In this document: in pieces, positions 41,148 to 49,900 of the stretch
How positions within the stretch are numbered: position 1 is the first letter of the stretch
How the letters are laid out: every line of letters starts with the position of its first letter
Assembly (NCBI GenBank): GCA_016215025.1
Contig: JACRMI010000061.1
Span: 1 to 53,910 of the forward strand
Reading direction: 5' to 3'
Source of the DNA: Chloroflexota bacterium
GTDB lineage: Bacteria > Chloroflexota > Anaerolineae > UBA4142
DNA: 53,910 nt
The notes under the pieces: model-generated
The model's input: the letters and a program-made list of their open reading frames with translations, nothing else
What the model was told of the DNA's origin: nothing
Database searches by the model: none
Translations under genes and position numbers: made by a program

Positions 41148-41220
41148 CGGGGCGTAGCGCAGTTGGTAGCGCGCAGCGTTCGGGACGCTGAGGTCGATGG
41201 TTCAAGTCCATTCGCCCCGA
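41148..41220 (+). tRNA. tRNA-Pro (anticodon CGG)
   Basis: Cloverleaf is complete: acceptor CGGGGCG/CGCCCCG, D-arm GCGC...GCGC with GTTGGTA, anticodon stem CAGCG/CGCTG with loop TTCGGGA (anticodon CGG at 41181-41183) and T-arm with GGTTCAAGTCC. Discriminator base is A; the 3' CCA is not encoded. Confidence 0.95.
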
Positions 41221-41228
41221 CAGACAAA

Positions 41229-41272
41229 CCTGGAAATTTCGCTTTGCGAGGTATTTCCAGGTCTTTTTTTAT
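41229..41272 (+). terminator. tRNA terminator
   Basis: CCTGGAAAT/ATTTCCAGG with a 14-base loop, then TCTTTTTTT. The spacer to 41422 holds only a weak hairpin (CTTTAC/GTAAAG) and a small CGCC/GGCG stem followed by TTTT. Confidence 0.88.
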
Positions 41273-41422
41273 CCACATCAATGGATCTTCCTGTTATGGG
41301 TTCTAAAGGACTTTACACACTTACGTAAAGCAAAATCGCCCCAAAAAGGCGTTTTGATGGTCTTGTGGTCGCCTATTTTTCAAAAATCACTGTTTTTATG
41401 GGCGTTTTTATATGTTTAGGTA

Positions 41423-41452
41423 TTGACTTGTGGTCGGCGATTGATGTATACT
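41423..41452 (+). promoter_or_regulatory. promoter of the HU-HhH fusion gene
   Basis: TTGACT (41423-41428), 18-base spacer, TATACT (41447-41452). Confidence 0.7.
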
Positions 41453-41499
41453 GGGCGCACAGTCAGTCGCACGATCAAATTACTGACGAGGAGGAATCC

Positions 41500-42060
41500 A
41501 TGGCAGAGAGAATGACCAAGTCAGAAATGATGGCTGAAGTCGCAAAGAAAACTGGCTTGAAGAAGAAAGATGTCGCAATGGTTCTGGACGAGTTCGCCCA
41601 ACTTGCCTATAAGGAAGCCAAGCACACGTTTCAGGTTCCGGGATTAGGCATTATTGTTCTGCGCGAACGTCCCGCTCGCAAAATGGTCATGCGCTTTGGA
41701 CCAAAAGCCGGTCAAGAGATTGACGTGCCGGCCAAAAAGGTGCTCAAGTTTCGCTTTAGCAAGCCCGCCAAAGACGCCATTCTGGGTGACGGTGCCAAGT
41801 CCAGGTCTACCAAGAAAGATGATCTTGCCATTATTGAGGGCATCGGTCCCAAGATTGCTGCAGCTTTGAACCAAGCGGGGATCAAGTCATTTAGGGCACT
41901 CGGCGACACCAACGAAAGCAAACTCCATCAAATTCTCAGTGACGCAAAGTTATCCGCAGACCCTGGATCTTGGAGCGAACAAGCAAAACTAGCGGCCGCT
42001 GGAAAGATGGATGAACTCAAGAAACTTCAAGATGAACTCATAGGTGGTCGGCGAGCTTAA
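41500..42060 (+). CDS. HU/IHF-like DNA-binding protein fused to a helix-hairpin-helix domain
   Basis: 186 residues. Residues 1-90 form an HU-type domain: helices MTKSEMMAEVAKKTGLKKKDVAMVLDEFAQLAYKEA (in two parts), then the arm region with VPGLGIIVLRERPARKMV replacing the usual GFG...R-x-GRNP motif. Around residues 105-150 a helix-hairpin-helix domain follows (DDLAIIEGIGPKIAAALNQAGIKSFRALG), with the GIGPK hairpin that contacts DNA backbone in polymerases and the H3TH-like proteins. The C-terminus resembles the same HhH family (SWSEQAKLAAAGKMDELKKLQDEL). Likely an abundant nucleoid protein with an added DNA-structure-binding module. GAGGAGG before ATG; strong promoter. Confidence 0.85.
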   Translation: MAERMTKSEMMAEVAKKTGLKKKDVAMVLDEFAQLAYKEAKHTFQVPGLGIIVLRERPARKMVMRFGPKAGQEIDVPAKKVLKFRFSKPAKDAILGDGAKSRSTKKDDLAIIEGIGPKIAAALNQAGIKSFRALGDTNESKLHQILSDAKLSADPGSWSEQAKLAAAGKMDELKKLQDELIGGRRA

Positions 42061-42086
42061 TTGAAATTGCCCAGAAATCACGCAAG

Positions 42087-42128
42087 AAAAAATCTCATGC
42101 GATTCTCGTCCCGCATGAGATTTTTTCT
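42087..42128. terminator. bidirectional terminator between convergent genes
   Basis: Perfect 15-bp stem AAAAAATCTCATGCG/CGCATGAGATTTTTT with a 10-base loop; serves the HU fusion (+) and mazG (-). Confidence 0.92.
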
Positions 42129-42160
42129 TACCCAAATGAATTCAGCACAATCAACTGTAG

Positions 42161-43462
42161 CTAACTAATCTTGCGATTTGCCACGACACGCAACGCGGTC
42201 TCCGCGTCAACATGCTTTGACGCTGCGTACGCTGCAAGCGCGAATAAAATCTCTCCGATGGCTTGCTCGCGCTTGCGGGTACGTGGCAGTCGTGCAATCG
42301 CTTTGCCGATGTTGCTCAGATTCGCTTCGATCTTGACTCTTTTCGCCACTTTTTGAGCGCGCATCAACGCCGGTAATCGTGGCGGAATATTCGCTTTTTT
42401 CCGCTTCGCGTTGCCGCCATTCTCCGCCCGCTTGATCGTTTCCCAATTCGCGATAATTTCATCGGTACCGCTCACTTTTACATCGCCGAAAACGTGCGGA
42501 TGACGCCGGATCAATTTCTCCGAAATATCCGCGACGACATCGCTCAACGTAAACTCGCCCGCTTCCGAGGCAATTTGGGTTTGCAAGAAAATGTGCAACA
42601 GCAAATCACCCAGTTCCTCCTGCAAATGCGGCATATCGTCTTCGTCGAGCGTTTCCAAGACTTCGTAGCATTCTTCAAGAAAATCCTTGCGCAGCGATTG
42701 ATGCGTTTGTGCTCGATCCCATGGACAACCGTCTGGGGCGCGCAATCGCCCAACGACTTCGCCGAGGGCATTCGTCGAACTTGGGCGTGGCAGCGGCGGA
42801 ATGTACAGCGTCGTCAACAACCCGAAATCATCAACACGATCCACTTCCGCCAGCGGCAGCGTTTCGATTTTTTGATTCGCCGTGCCAGCGCCATCGATCC
42901 GCGTAACGCTGTGATCGGGTGGGTATAACACTAGCAGCGTTAGCTTGCAATCGCTTGCAATCGCGCGATTATACACCTGACCGATGAGCGCAGGCTGATC
43001 GGCATCGAGATGCGGAAAATGTTGGCGCGCCACATCGGTTGCATCGGCGATTTGCATCCCGCGCGCCAACGGATCGAGTTCAAGCGCCGCACACACCGCA
43101 TCGACAAAGCTGACGCCGGCGATGACACGTGTCGAAATATTTTTCGCGCGCGCTTGCGAGAGAATTTTCTGCACCGTAATTTCGGCAAACATTGGATGCC
43201 CCGGAACCGCATACAGTACATCGCCCTTTTCGCCGCGCTTGATAATCTCATTCGCAATCGCCGAATAAATTGAATCGAAAGTAGACTGTGATTCGTAGAT
43301 ATGATCGAACGAATGAATCCGCAGATGCTTCGGCAGCGCCGCCACCGTCGGATGCTCTTGGGTGCGCAAAAATATCTCATGCGCGCCGGCCAACGCATCC
43401 ATCGCTTCAAGCGTCAACGCGCGCGGATCGCCGTGTCCCAAGCCAAGAATCGTAACGCTCAT
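42161..43462 (-). CDS. mazG: nucleoside triphosphate pyrophosphohydrolase MazG with N-terminal tetrapyrrole-methylase domain
   Basis: 433 residues in the YabN-type arrangement. Residues 1-225 are a SAM-dependent tetrapyrrole (corrin/porphyrin) methylase-like domain (VTILGLGHGDPRALTLEA, VPGHPMFAE, GVSFVDAVCAALELD). Residues 240-400 are MazG: LRAPDGCPWDRAQTHQSLRKDFLEECYEVLE, with the acidic metal-binding set EECYE...EELGD, and RRHPHVFGDV. Family role: hydrolysis of NTPs, including aberrant ones, to NMP and pyrophosphate. GGAG precedes ATG at seven bases. The ATG-proximal spacer contains short ACTGTTC repeats. Confidence 0.9.
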   Translation of the reverse strand: MSVTILGLGHGDPRALTLEAMDALAGAHEIFLRTQEHPTVAALPKHLRIHSFDHIYESQSTFDSIYSAIANEIIKRGEKGDVLYAVPGHPMFAEITVQKILSQARAKNISTRVIAGVSFVDAVCAALELDPLARGMQIADATDVARQHFPHLDADQPALIGQVYNRAIASDCKLTLLVLYPPDHSVTRIDGAGTANQKIETLPLAEVDRVDDFGLLTTLYIPPLPRPSSTNALGEVVGRLRAPDGCPWDRAQTHQSLRKDFLEECYEVLETLDEDDMPHLQEELGDLLLHIFLQTQIASEAGEFTLSDVVADISEKLIRRHPHVFGDVKVSGTDEIIANWETIKRAENGGNAKRKKANIPPRLPALMRAQKVAKRVKIEANLSNIGKAIARLPRTRKREQAIGEILFALAAYAASKHVDAETALRVVANRKIS

Positions 43463-43520
43463 CGTTTGTCTCCATACTATTTACTGTTCACTGTTCACTG
43501 TTCCACTGATTATAACGCTA

Positions 43521-43548
43521 TTGCAAAAAACGGGAAATTGGGTATAAT
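43521..43548 (+). promoter_or_regulatory. greA promoter
   Basis: TTGCAA (43521-43526), 16-base spacer, TATAAT (43543-43548). About 75 bases of leader precede the ATG. Confidence 0.82.
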
Positions 43549-43624
43549 ACGGGCGAGTTGGATGTCGATCTGGAAACAGGCAGACGGTGTCCGACTGATT
43601 TTTTATTGAGAAGGATACTAGCGC

Positions 43625-44095
43625 ATGGCTGAAAAACCGATTTTTTTGACCCCCGAAGGTCGCGCCAAGCTGGAAGCTGAACTCGAAAACTTGAAGACGG
43701 TGCGCCGCTCTCAAGTCGCCGAAGCCATTCATTCGGCGAAGGAAGAGGGCGACATCATGGAAAACTCGGCGTACGACGAAGCCAAGAACGAACAAGCCTT
43801 CGTCGAAGGCCGCATCATGACGATTGAGCAAATGCTCAAGAACGCCGTCATGATCGATGAAACCCGCGCCACCGGCATCGTCGGCATTGGTTCGATTGTG
43901 TCCGTCGTCGAACGGGGCGACCGCGATGATGAGGAATACCAAATCGTTGGTTCAGCCGAAGCCGATCCGACCAAGGGCCGCATCTCGAACGAGTCACCCG
44001 TTGGGCGCGCCTTGTTGGGTAAGCGCGTTGGCGACGAAGTGCAGGTCAAGATTCCTGACGGCGTCCGTCATCTCAAGATTACTCAAATTCGATAA
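43625..44095 (+). CDS. greA: transcription elongation factor GreA
   Basis: 156 residues, the normal length. The coiled-coil N-domain carries the acidic tip (KEEGDIMENSAYDEAKNEQAF) that inserts into the RNA polymerase secondary channel, and the C-terminal FKBP-like domain has EYQIVGSAEADPTKGRISNESPVGRALLGKRVGD, the standard GreA motif. It rescues backtracked RNA polymerase by transcript cleavage. AAGGA precedes the ATG, and a strong promoter is visible. A double-hairpin terminator separates it from lysS. Confidence 0.96.
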   Translation: MAEKPIFLTPEGRAKLEAELENLKTVRRSQVAEAIHSAKEEGDIMENSAYDEAKNEQAFVEGRIMTIEQMLKNAVMIDETRATGIVGIGSIVSVVERGDRDDEEYQIVGSAEADPTKGRISNESPVGRALLGKRVGDEVQVKIPDGVRHLKITQIR

Positions 44096-44106
44096 CGAGT
44101 GGCTGG

Positions 44107-44198
44107 TGACGGGTGATGACTGTGCTAACAACGCACAGCCATGGCGAGGAATCGCGATGACTGTGCCAGCAACGCACAGCCATCACCCGTCATTTTTT
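44107..44198 (+). terminator. large greA terminator with two internal hairpin repeats
   Basis: Outer 12-bp stem TGACGGGTGATG/CATCACCCGTCA followed by TTTTTTC. Inside are two direct 27-bp repeats, ATGACTGTGC-(7)-GCACAGCCAT at 44116-44142 and 44157-44183, each a hairpin. Confidence 0.8.
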
Positions 44199-44288
44199 CA
44201 ATGCCGTAACAATCCGTTTTCCCAACAAGCATAGGCAATGAATTTCAGTTGGAATTAAGAAAACGGGTTTTTGGAGAATGGGGTTTTT

Positions 44289-45764
44289 ATGGCGGAAGAT
44301 TTCATCGCACAGCTAAACGATCAAGAACAGCAGCGCTACCAAAAACTTGCGCGCTTGCGCGAACGTGGCATCAATCCTTATCCACTCCGCACGCAGCGTA
44401 CGCACACCGCGCGCCAAGCTATCGATGCATTCACACGCGGCGAAGCCGTCCAAGGTGCAAAATTTGCAGGACGCCTTGTCGCCTTGCGCGATATGGGCAA
44501 GCTCAGTTTCGCGCACATGCAAGATGGCACGGCGAAGATTCAATTGATGATTCGCAAAGACCTGGTCGGCGCAGAAAATTATGTGACGATCATCAAAGAC
44601 ATTGACCTTGGCGATTTTATAGGCGTGGAAGGCGAGTTGATGCGCACCAAGACCGGCGAGATCACGATCCAAGTCTCCAAACTTGAGTTGCTCGCCAAGA
44701 CGCTTTCGCCCCTGCCCGAAAAATTCCATGGACTAAAAGACATCGAGACGCGCTATCGCCAACGCTACCTTGATCTGTTATCGAACGAAGAAGTGCGCGA
44801 AATTTTCGTCAAGCGGTCGCGCATCGTCACCGCCATGCGAAAATATTTGGACGAGCAAGGTTTCCTTGAAGTCGAAACGCCGGTGCTGCAACCGTTGTAC
44901 GGCGGCGGCGCAGCCGAGCCGTTCATCACGCATCACAACAAACTCGACCGGGACATGTATCTGCGCATCGCCGACGAATTGTATCTGAAACGCTTGCTCG
45001 TCGGCGGCATCGAGCGCGTGTACGAAATCAGCAAAGACTTTCGCAATGAAGGTGTTGATTTCAAACACAATCCCGAATTCACGATGATGGAGTGTTATCA
45101 AGCGTACGCCGATTACAACGATATGATGGCGCTAGTCGAAGGTCTCTACTGCGCGTGCTCGATGGCGGCGAATGGCAAGCTGCAAATCAAATACCAGGGA
45201 AACGATATCGACCTCACGCCACCCTGGCCCCGCATGAGTATGCGTGACTTGATTCTGAAAACCAGCGGCCTCGATATCTACGTTGAAACGGATTTGCCCG
45301 CGCTCCGCAAACGCATCGACGAATTGAATCTCAAGGTCGAACGACATCCGACCTGGGGTAAGCAAGTTGATGAATTGTTTGCGACGTTCGCCGAGCCAAC
45401 ATTGATTCAACCGACCTTCGTGATGGATTATCCAGAAGAGATTTCGCCATTCGCGAAAAAGAAACCGGAGAACCCACGCGTCGTCGAACGTTTCGAGGCA
45501 TTCACGCTGAACATGGAACTCGGCAATGCCTTCACCGAGTTGAACGATCCCATCGATCAATACTCACGTTTCCTAGAGCAAGCCGAACAACGTGCGGCGG
45601 GCGACAAGGAAGCGCAGCAGATGGACATGGATTTCATCCAAGCGATGATGCACGGTATGCCGCCCACTGGTGGACTCGGCGTTGGTGTTGACCGCATGGT
45701 GATGTTGCTCACCGATCAATCGTCGATTCGCGAAGTTATTCTGTTTCCTCAACTAAGAAGTTAG
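44289..45764 (+). CDS. lysS: lysyl-tRNA synthetase (class II)
   Basis: 491 residues. N-terminal OB-fold anticodon domain (GKLSFAHMQDGTAKIQLMI) and class II core: motif 2 in RDFRNEGVDFKHNPEFTMMECYQAYADY (shown in parts) and motif 3 GLGVGVDRMVMLLTDQSSIREVILFPQLR near the C-terminus. Attaches lysine to tRNA-Lys. ATG 44289 is chosen (GGAG 12 bases upstream, slightly long); a TTG at 44271 lies on that site. greA-lysS adjacency is common in many bacteria and fits a housekeeping block. Confidence 0.96.
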   Translation: MAEDFIAQLNDQEQQRYQKLARLRERGINPYPLRTQRTHTARQAIDAFTRGEAVQGAKFAGRLVALRDMGKLSFAHMQDGTAKIQLMIRKDLVGAENYVTIIKDIDLGDFIGVEGELMRTKTGEITIQVSKLELLAKTLSPLPEKFHGLKDIETRYRQRYLDLLSNEEVREIFVKRSRIVTAMRKYLDEQGFLEVETPVLQPLYGGGAAEPFITHHNKLDRDMYLRIADELYLKRLLVGGIERVYEISKDFRNEGVDFKHNPEFTMMECYQAYADYNDMMALVEGLYCACSMAANGKLQIKYQGNDIDLTPPWPRMSMRDLILKTSGLDIYVETDLPALRKRIDELNLKVERHPTWGKQVDELFATFAEPTLIQPTFVMDYPEEISPFAKKKPENPRVVERFEAFTLNMELGNAFTELNDPIDQYSRFLEQAEQRAAGDKEAQQMDMDFIQAMMHGMPPTGGLGVGVDRMVMLLTDQSSIREVILFPQLRS

Positions 45765-45765
45765 C

Positions 45766-45814
45766 CACAGAAACACACAGAAACACACAGAAAAAATTTC
45801 TGTGTGTTTCTGTG
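45766..45814. repeat. perfect 18-bp inverted repeat (CACAGAAACACACAGAAA)
   Basis: Arms at 45776-45793 and 45797-45814 are perfectly complementary with a three-base loop; an extra tandem CACAGAAACA copy precedes the left arm. It fills the lysS-adh gap and could act as a weak terminator but has no T-run. Confidence 0.75.
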
Positions 45815-45839
45815 TACTTGAGTGGCAACTGAGGTTTTT

Positions 45840-46874
45840 ATGAAAGCAGCCATCTTCTACAAACGCGGTGGAATTGAAAATCTAAGATTCGACGAGGTTC
45901 CGACGCCAAAAGTTGGAGCGCATGATGTGCTCGTCAAGATGCGTGCCTGCGGCTTGAACCACCTCGATATTTTCACGCGCGAAGGATCGCACGGTGTCCA
46001 CGCGCCCCTACCCCACATTGGCGGATTGGAAACCGTGGGCGAAATTGCTGAACTGGGAAAAGACGTTAGCCGCGAAGCATGGAAAATTAGGGATAGAGTA
46101 CTGGTTGGTTCTGCGATTACGTGCGGAAAATGTGAGTATTGCACAAGTGGAAACGATAACATCTGCCCCAAACGCAAAGTATTCGGCGTGAACGTGTGGG
46201 GCGGGTTTGCAGAATACATCAAGGTCCCCGCATCGATTCTCGTCGGCGTTCCCGATTCGCTATCGTTTGTCCAAGCCGCGGCGTCACCCTCCGCGTTTGG
46301 AACGGCCTGGCACATGCTAATCACACGCGCCAAGATACAACCCGGCGAGTGGGTGCTAGTTCTCGCGGCGGGCAGCAGCGTTGGCGTAGCAGGGATTCAG
46401 GTCGCGAAACATTTCGGCTGCAAGGTCATTGCGACGGCAAGCACAGACGAGAAACTCGCCAAGGCAAAGGAGATTGGCGCAGATTATCTGGTCAACTACA
46501 CTCAGAAAAATTTCGCGCATGAGGTGCTGCACATCACAGAGAATCGCGGCGTCGACGTGGTATTCGAGCATGTCGGCACATCAACCTGGGAAAAGAGCAT
46601 CGCATCACTACGACCGACAGGCCGGCTGGTTACGTGCGGCAGCACGACTGGACGCTGGGGCAACACCGACGTGTGGAGCACCTTCTTCAAACAAATTTCA
46701 ATTCTCGGCTCGTACGGCTGGACGGCAAAAGAATTTTTCCCTGTCTGGGACTTGATCGGCAAGAGCGTTTTCCATCCCATCATTGACCGCACATTTCCGC
46801 TCGCCGAAACCGCCACAGCACAGCAATACATCATGGATCGCAAGCAGTTTGGCAAGGTGTTGGTGGTGGATTGA
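45840..46874 (+). CDS. zinc-binding alcohol dehydrogenase (MDR family)
   Basis: 344 residues. The structural-zinc cysteines are seen in CGKCEYCTSGNDNICPKRK, the catalytic-zinc region starts at RACGLNHLDIFTREGSHG, and the nucleotide motif is AAGSSVGVAGIQVAKHFGCKVIATA. The Leu-Asn-His version (CGLNHLD) resembles the QOR-like zinc alcohol dehydrogenases found widely in environmental bacteria. ATG 45840 has GAGG five to six bases upstream; an earlier GTG at 45822 is not favoured. Substrate unknown. Confidence 0.88.
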   Translation: MKAAIFYKRGGIENLRFDEVPTPKVGAHDVLVKMRACGLNHLDIFTREGSHGVHAPLPHIGGLETVGEIAELGKDVSREAWKIRDRVLVGSAITCGKCEYCTSGNDNICPKRKVFGVNVWGGFAEYIKVPASILVGVPDSLSFVQAAASPSAFGTAWHMLITRAKIQPGEWVLVLAAGSSVGVAGIQVAKHFGCKVIATASTDEKLAKAKEIGADYLVNYTQKNFAHEVLHITENRGVDVVFEHVGTSTWEKSIASLRPTGRLVTCGSTTGRWGNTDVWSTFFKQISILGSYGWTAKEFFPVWDLIGKSVFHPIIDRTFPLAETATAQQYIMDRKQFGKVLVVD

Positions 46875-46878
46875 ACGC

Positions 46879-46916
46879 AAGAGCGACGCACCTTTGAGAT
46901 GCGTCGCTCTTTTTAT
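46879..46916. terminator. bidirectional terminator between convergent genes
   Basis: Perfect 12-bp stem AAGAGCGACGCA/TGCGTCGCTCTT with a 9-base loop, then TTTATTTTC. It ends adh (+) and lies at the stop of the subtilase gene (-). Confidence 0.88.
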
Positions 46917-49900
46917 TTTCGTAAGAATGGGAAATAATATCGGAAAGGAAAAGACTGCACAACTGGCAAGGTAAAGGCTTGCTCCTGCCTCGCATACGTT
47001 CCAATGTCGAACACAAACTTGAGCTGCGTTGTTCCGGTGCGCGTTACAAAATCGGTGGGGATAAACGTCCAATCGAAACCGATGGTTCCAAATTGAAAGG
47101 TTGGTCGCAGCGCGACATCCCGCACATAACCAGCGAATTGATCGTTGAGATAAATTGAAATCGGCAAGGCAGATGTTGACAGCGGTTGGTTGTCATTCTT
47201 GCGCAAGGTTCCATTCAACGTGAGCGTGAACGGCGCGGATGACACTGGAATCGCCCCCGGTGACACATTCAGATTGAGCATTACGGGTGTCTCACGGATT
47301 GATGCGCCCAGGGTCGTAAAAGCAAGATAGTTCCCGACATTGTCGGTGGCGGTAAAAGCAAGCGATACGGTGATGGCAGCACCGGGATTGATATTCGACG
47401 TATAACGCGTCCCCATTTTCGTCAACGTGAGCGGTGTCCACGTTTTACCCTCATCGATGCTATACCGCATGTCTAAACTGCGCATTCCACTCTCTGCATC
47501 ATCGACGGTCAGTGTGATTGGAATCGATTGCCCCAACGCAAATCGTTGTGGCATGATTAAGCCCGTCACGCGCGGGGGATTCATGTCGGCGGATGGCAAC
47601 CTGAATCTGGCTTCGATAGTATTATCATACGAGATGTGCGCGAGTGCATTCTGGGTGATTCGCACATTATAGTCGCCGCTCCCATTGGTTGGAATTTGGC
47701 GCATCGGCGAAGGCGACCACCAGTATTCCTGTAGCGGAATCGCCTTCTTGATAGGGGCGCTCGCCGTGAGCATCAGCATCGGCGTACTGCCCCACACTGC
47801 CTTGTTGCCTTGCCCTGTTCCAAAAATCGGGTGGATCAGTCGAATCATCAACGCCGAATTGTCGAACGTCAGCGCGGGATACATGGGACCTGCACCGAAA
47901 TCAATCGACTGGTTTTCAATCGGCAAGGGCTGAACATCCCATCCGCTATTTAGCCAAACATCCGGTTCAATGGTCGTGGTATATGCGTTGCTCCAATCTT
48001 GCGTATAGAATTCACGCTCCACGTAACGACCATCGAAGATATGATCGGTGCTGTATCGATAGGTGTAAGGTCCCCTGACGTATAGATCACGCTGCATCCC
48101 AGCCGAGATGGGTGTTCCCAGCACAAACGATTCGGTGGGTAGATAAAATAAAAAATCTGCTCCTGACAATAAACTATTGCCGAACTCATCCCATGATAGA
48201 TCGATCGTACCGGGGGTATTGTACTTGATCTGATAATGACTCACTTGATCTTGGTTGTACCGAAACTCGCTTGGAAAGTTAGCATCAACCGTTGGAAAAT
48301 GCCACACGAACCAAAACACCTCATCGGCATTCTGCATCCAATTGAATCCGAAAGTGCCGTCGTCGGCGTACCACTTGGCCGAGTTCAGATCGCGAAAGTG
48401 CTGCTGCCGGGGCGAATAGCCGTACCCATCGCTTCCCAGGTCTAGACTAAGCTCGCGCGGAGTGTCTGAAATATAGAAATCAAATTTGGCGGGAAGCGGC
48501 GGAGGCATAGATACATTGGTTTCGCCGGCATAACCGACACTCAGCCCGGTGGTGTAATCCGCTACGTTGCTTTGATAGTGAAGCGCCGCACGCCAGCGCG
48601 CGATGAATAACGGCTCACCGCTAAAATCGGCAGCATTCAAAGTCGTGTGATGCGCCGTTGCCGCACTGAGATAGACATCCTGAACTTGGTTGCGTCCAAT
48701 GGTCGTGGTGCCGAAAAGAATAAAGGGCTTGGGCTGCGTTTTTGAAATTCCTTTGACGACATCATAGAGCCAAAAATTCATATAGGCATGAATATTGTAC
48801 GAGCCAGACGGAACATAGTAAATGAACGGCGTTGGACCAAACAAACGGCTCGAACGCTTGAGGTCGGCATTCGGCATTCGCACCATCACCGTGAAAACCG
48901 ATAGACGAAATTGATCGAGTGAGGGCTTGAACTCAACGCCGTTCTCGTCGAGAATGCGCAATGTCACGCGCGACAGCATGGTGAATGCGAACGGAACGAC
49001 GAGTCGCTCATTTCCGGCAAGCAGCGTAATCTTGCCGGTGTAATATCCTTCTGCAACATTGTCGGGCAGAGTGAGCGTAATCGAAATGGGTTCGGTTGCT
49101 CCCGTCGGAATAGTGATTACATCGGCGCTAAGCTGGGCATACGTTACCGGGATAGTTGGATAAATCAGAGCTAGCGCAGCATCGGCCCACAATGCTGCGG
49201 AGATTAATGCCGTAGCAGTTATCGTCGTCGTGGCAATATTCGTAACCGACAATCGGAACGATGTCGTGCCGGTGATAAGCGGAATGCCAAAACTAAAATT
49301 GCCGGGCGCAGCGACTAGGCGCGACGAGACCGTTTGCGTAAGGTCAAGCCGCCCCGCGCCCTGGTCGTACGGCGACAAGCTCAGGTCTTGAGCCGTGTTC
49401 ATCATATTGGCTTTGATAAGCTCCGGCGTCCAGGTTGGATGGAGTTGCTTTAGCAATGCCGCCGCACCCGCAACGTGCGGCGTTGCCATGCTCGTGCCGC
49501 TCAAGTTGCGATAGCGGGTTGGATTGCCTAATGGTCCCGAAACAGGCACGGTCGAATAAATGTCCACCCCCGGCGCGGTAATATCCGGCTTGAGCACTGC
49601 ATCGAACCCAGGAACAGGACCGCGCGAACTAAAATAAGCAAGCGTATCCATTTTGTGAGAGGCCGCAACAGTGATCGCTTTGCGTGCCACGCCCGGCGAC
49701 GCGATGGATTGATAGCTGCCGCTATTCCCCGCAGCGACGACGACGATCATTCCTTGATCGACCGCATTATCCACCGCTTGGCACAACGGATCATCTGGGT
49801 CTCCATCACCACCTAGACTGAGATTGGCTACATGCGCGCCATCGTCTGTCACCGGATTACCATCTGGATTCGCCGCCAGTTCAAGTGCGGCGATTATGTC

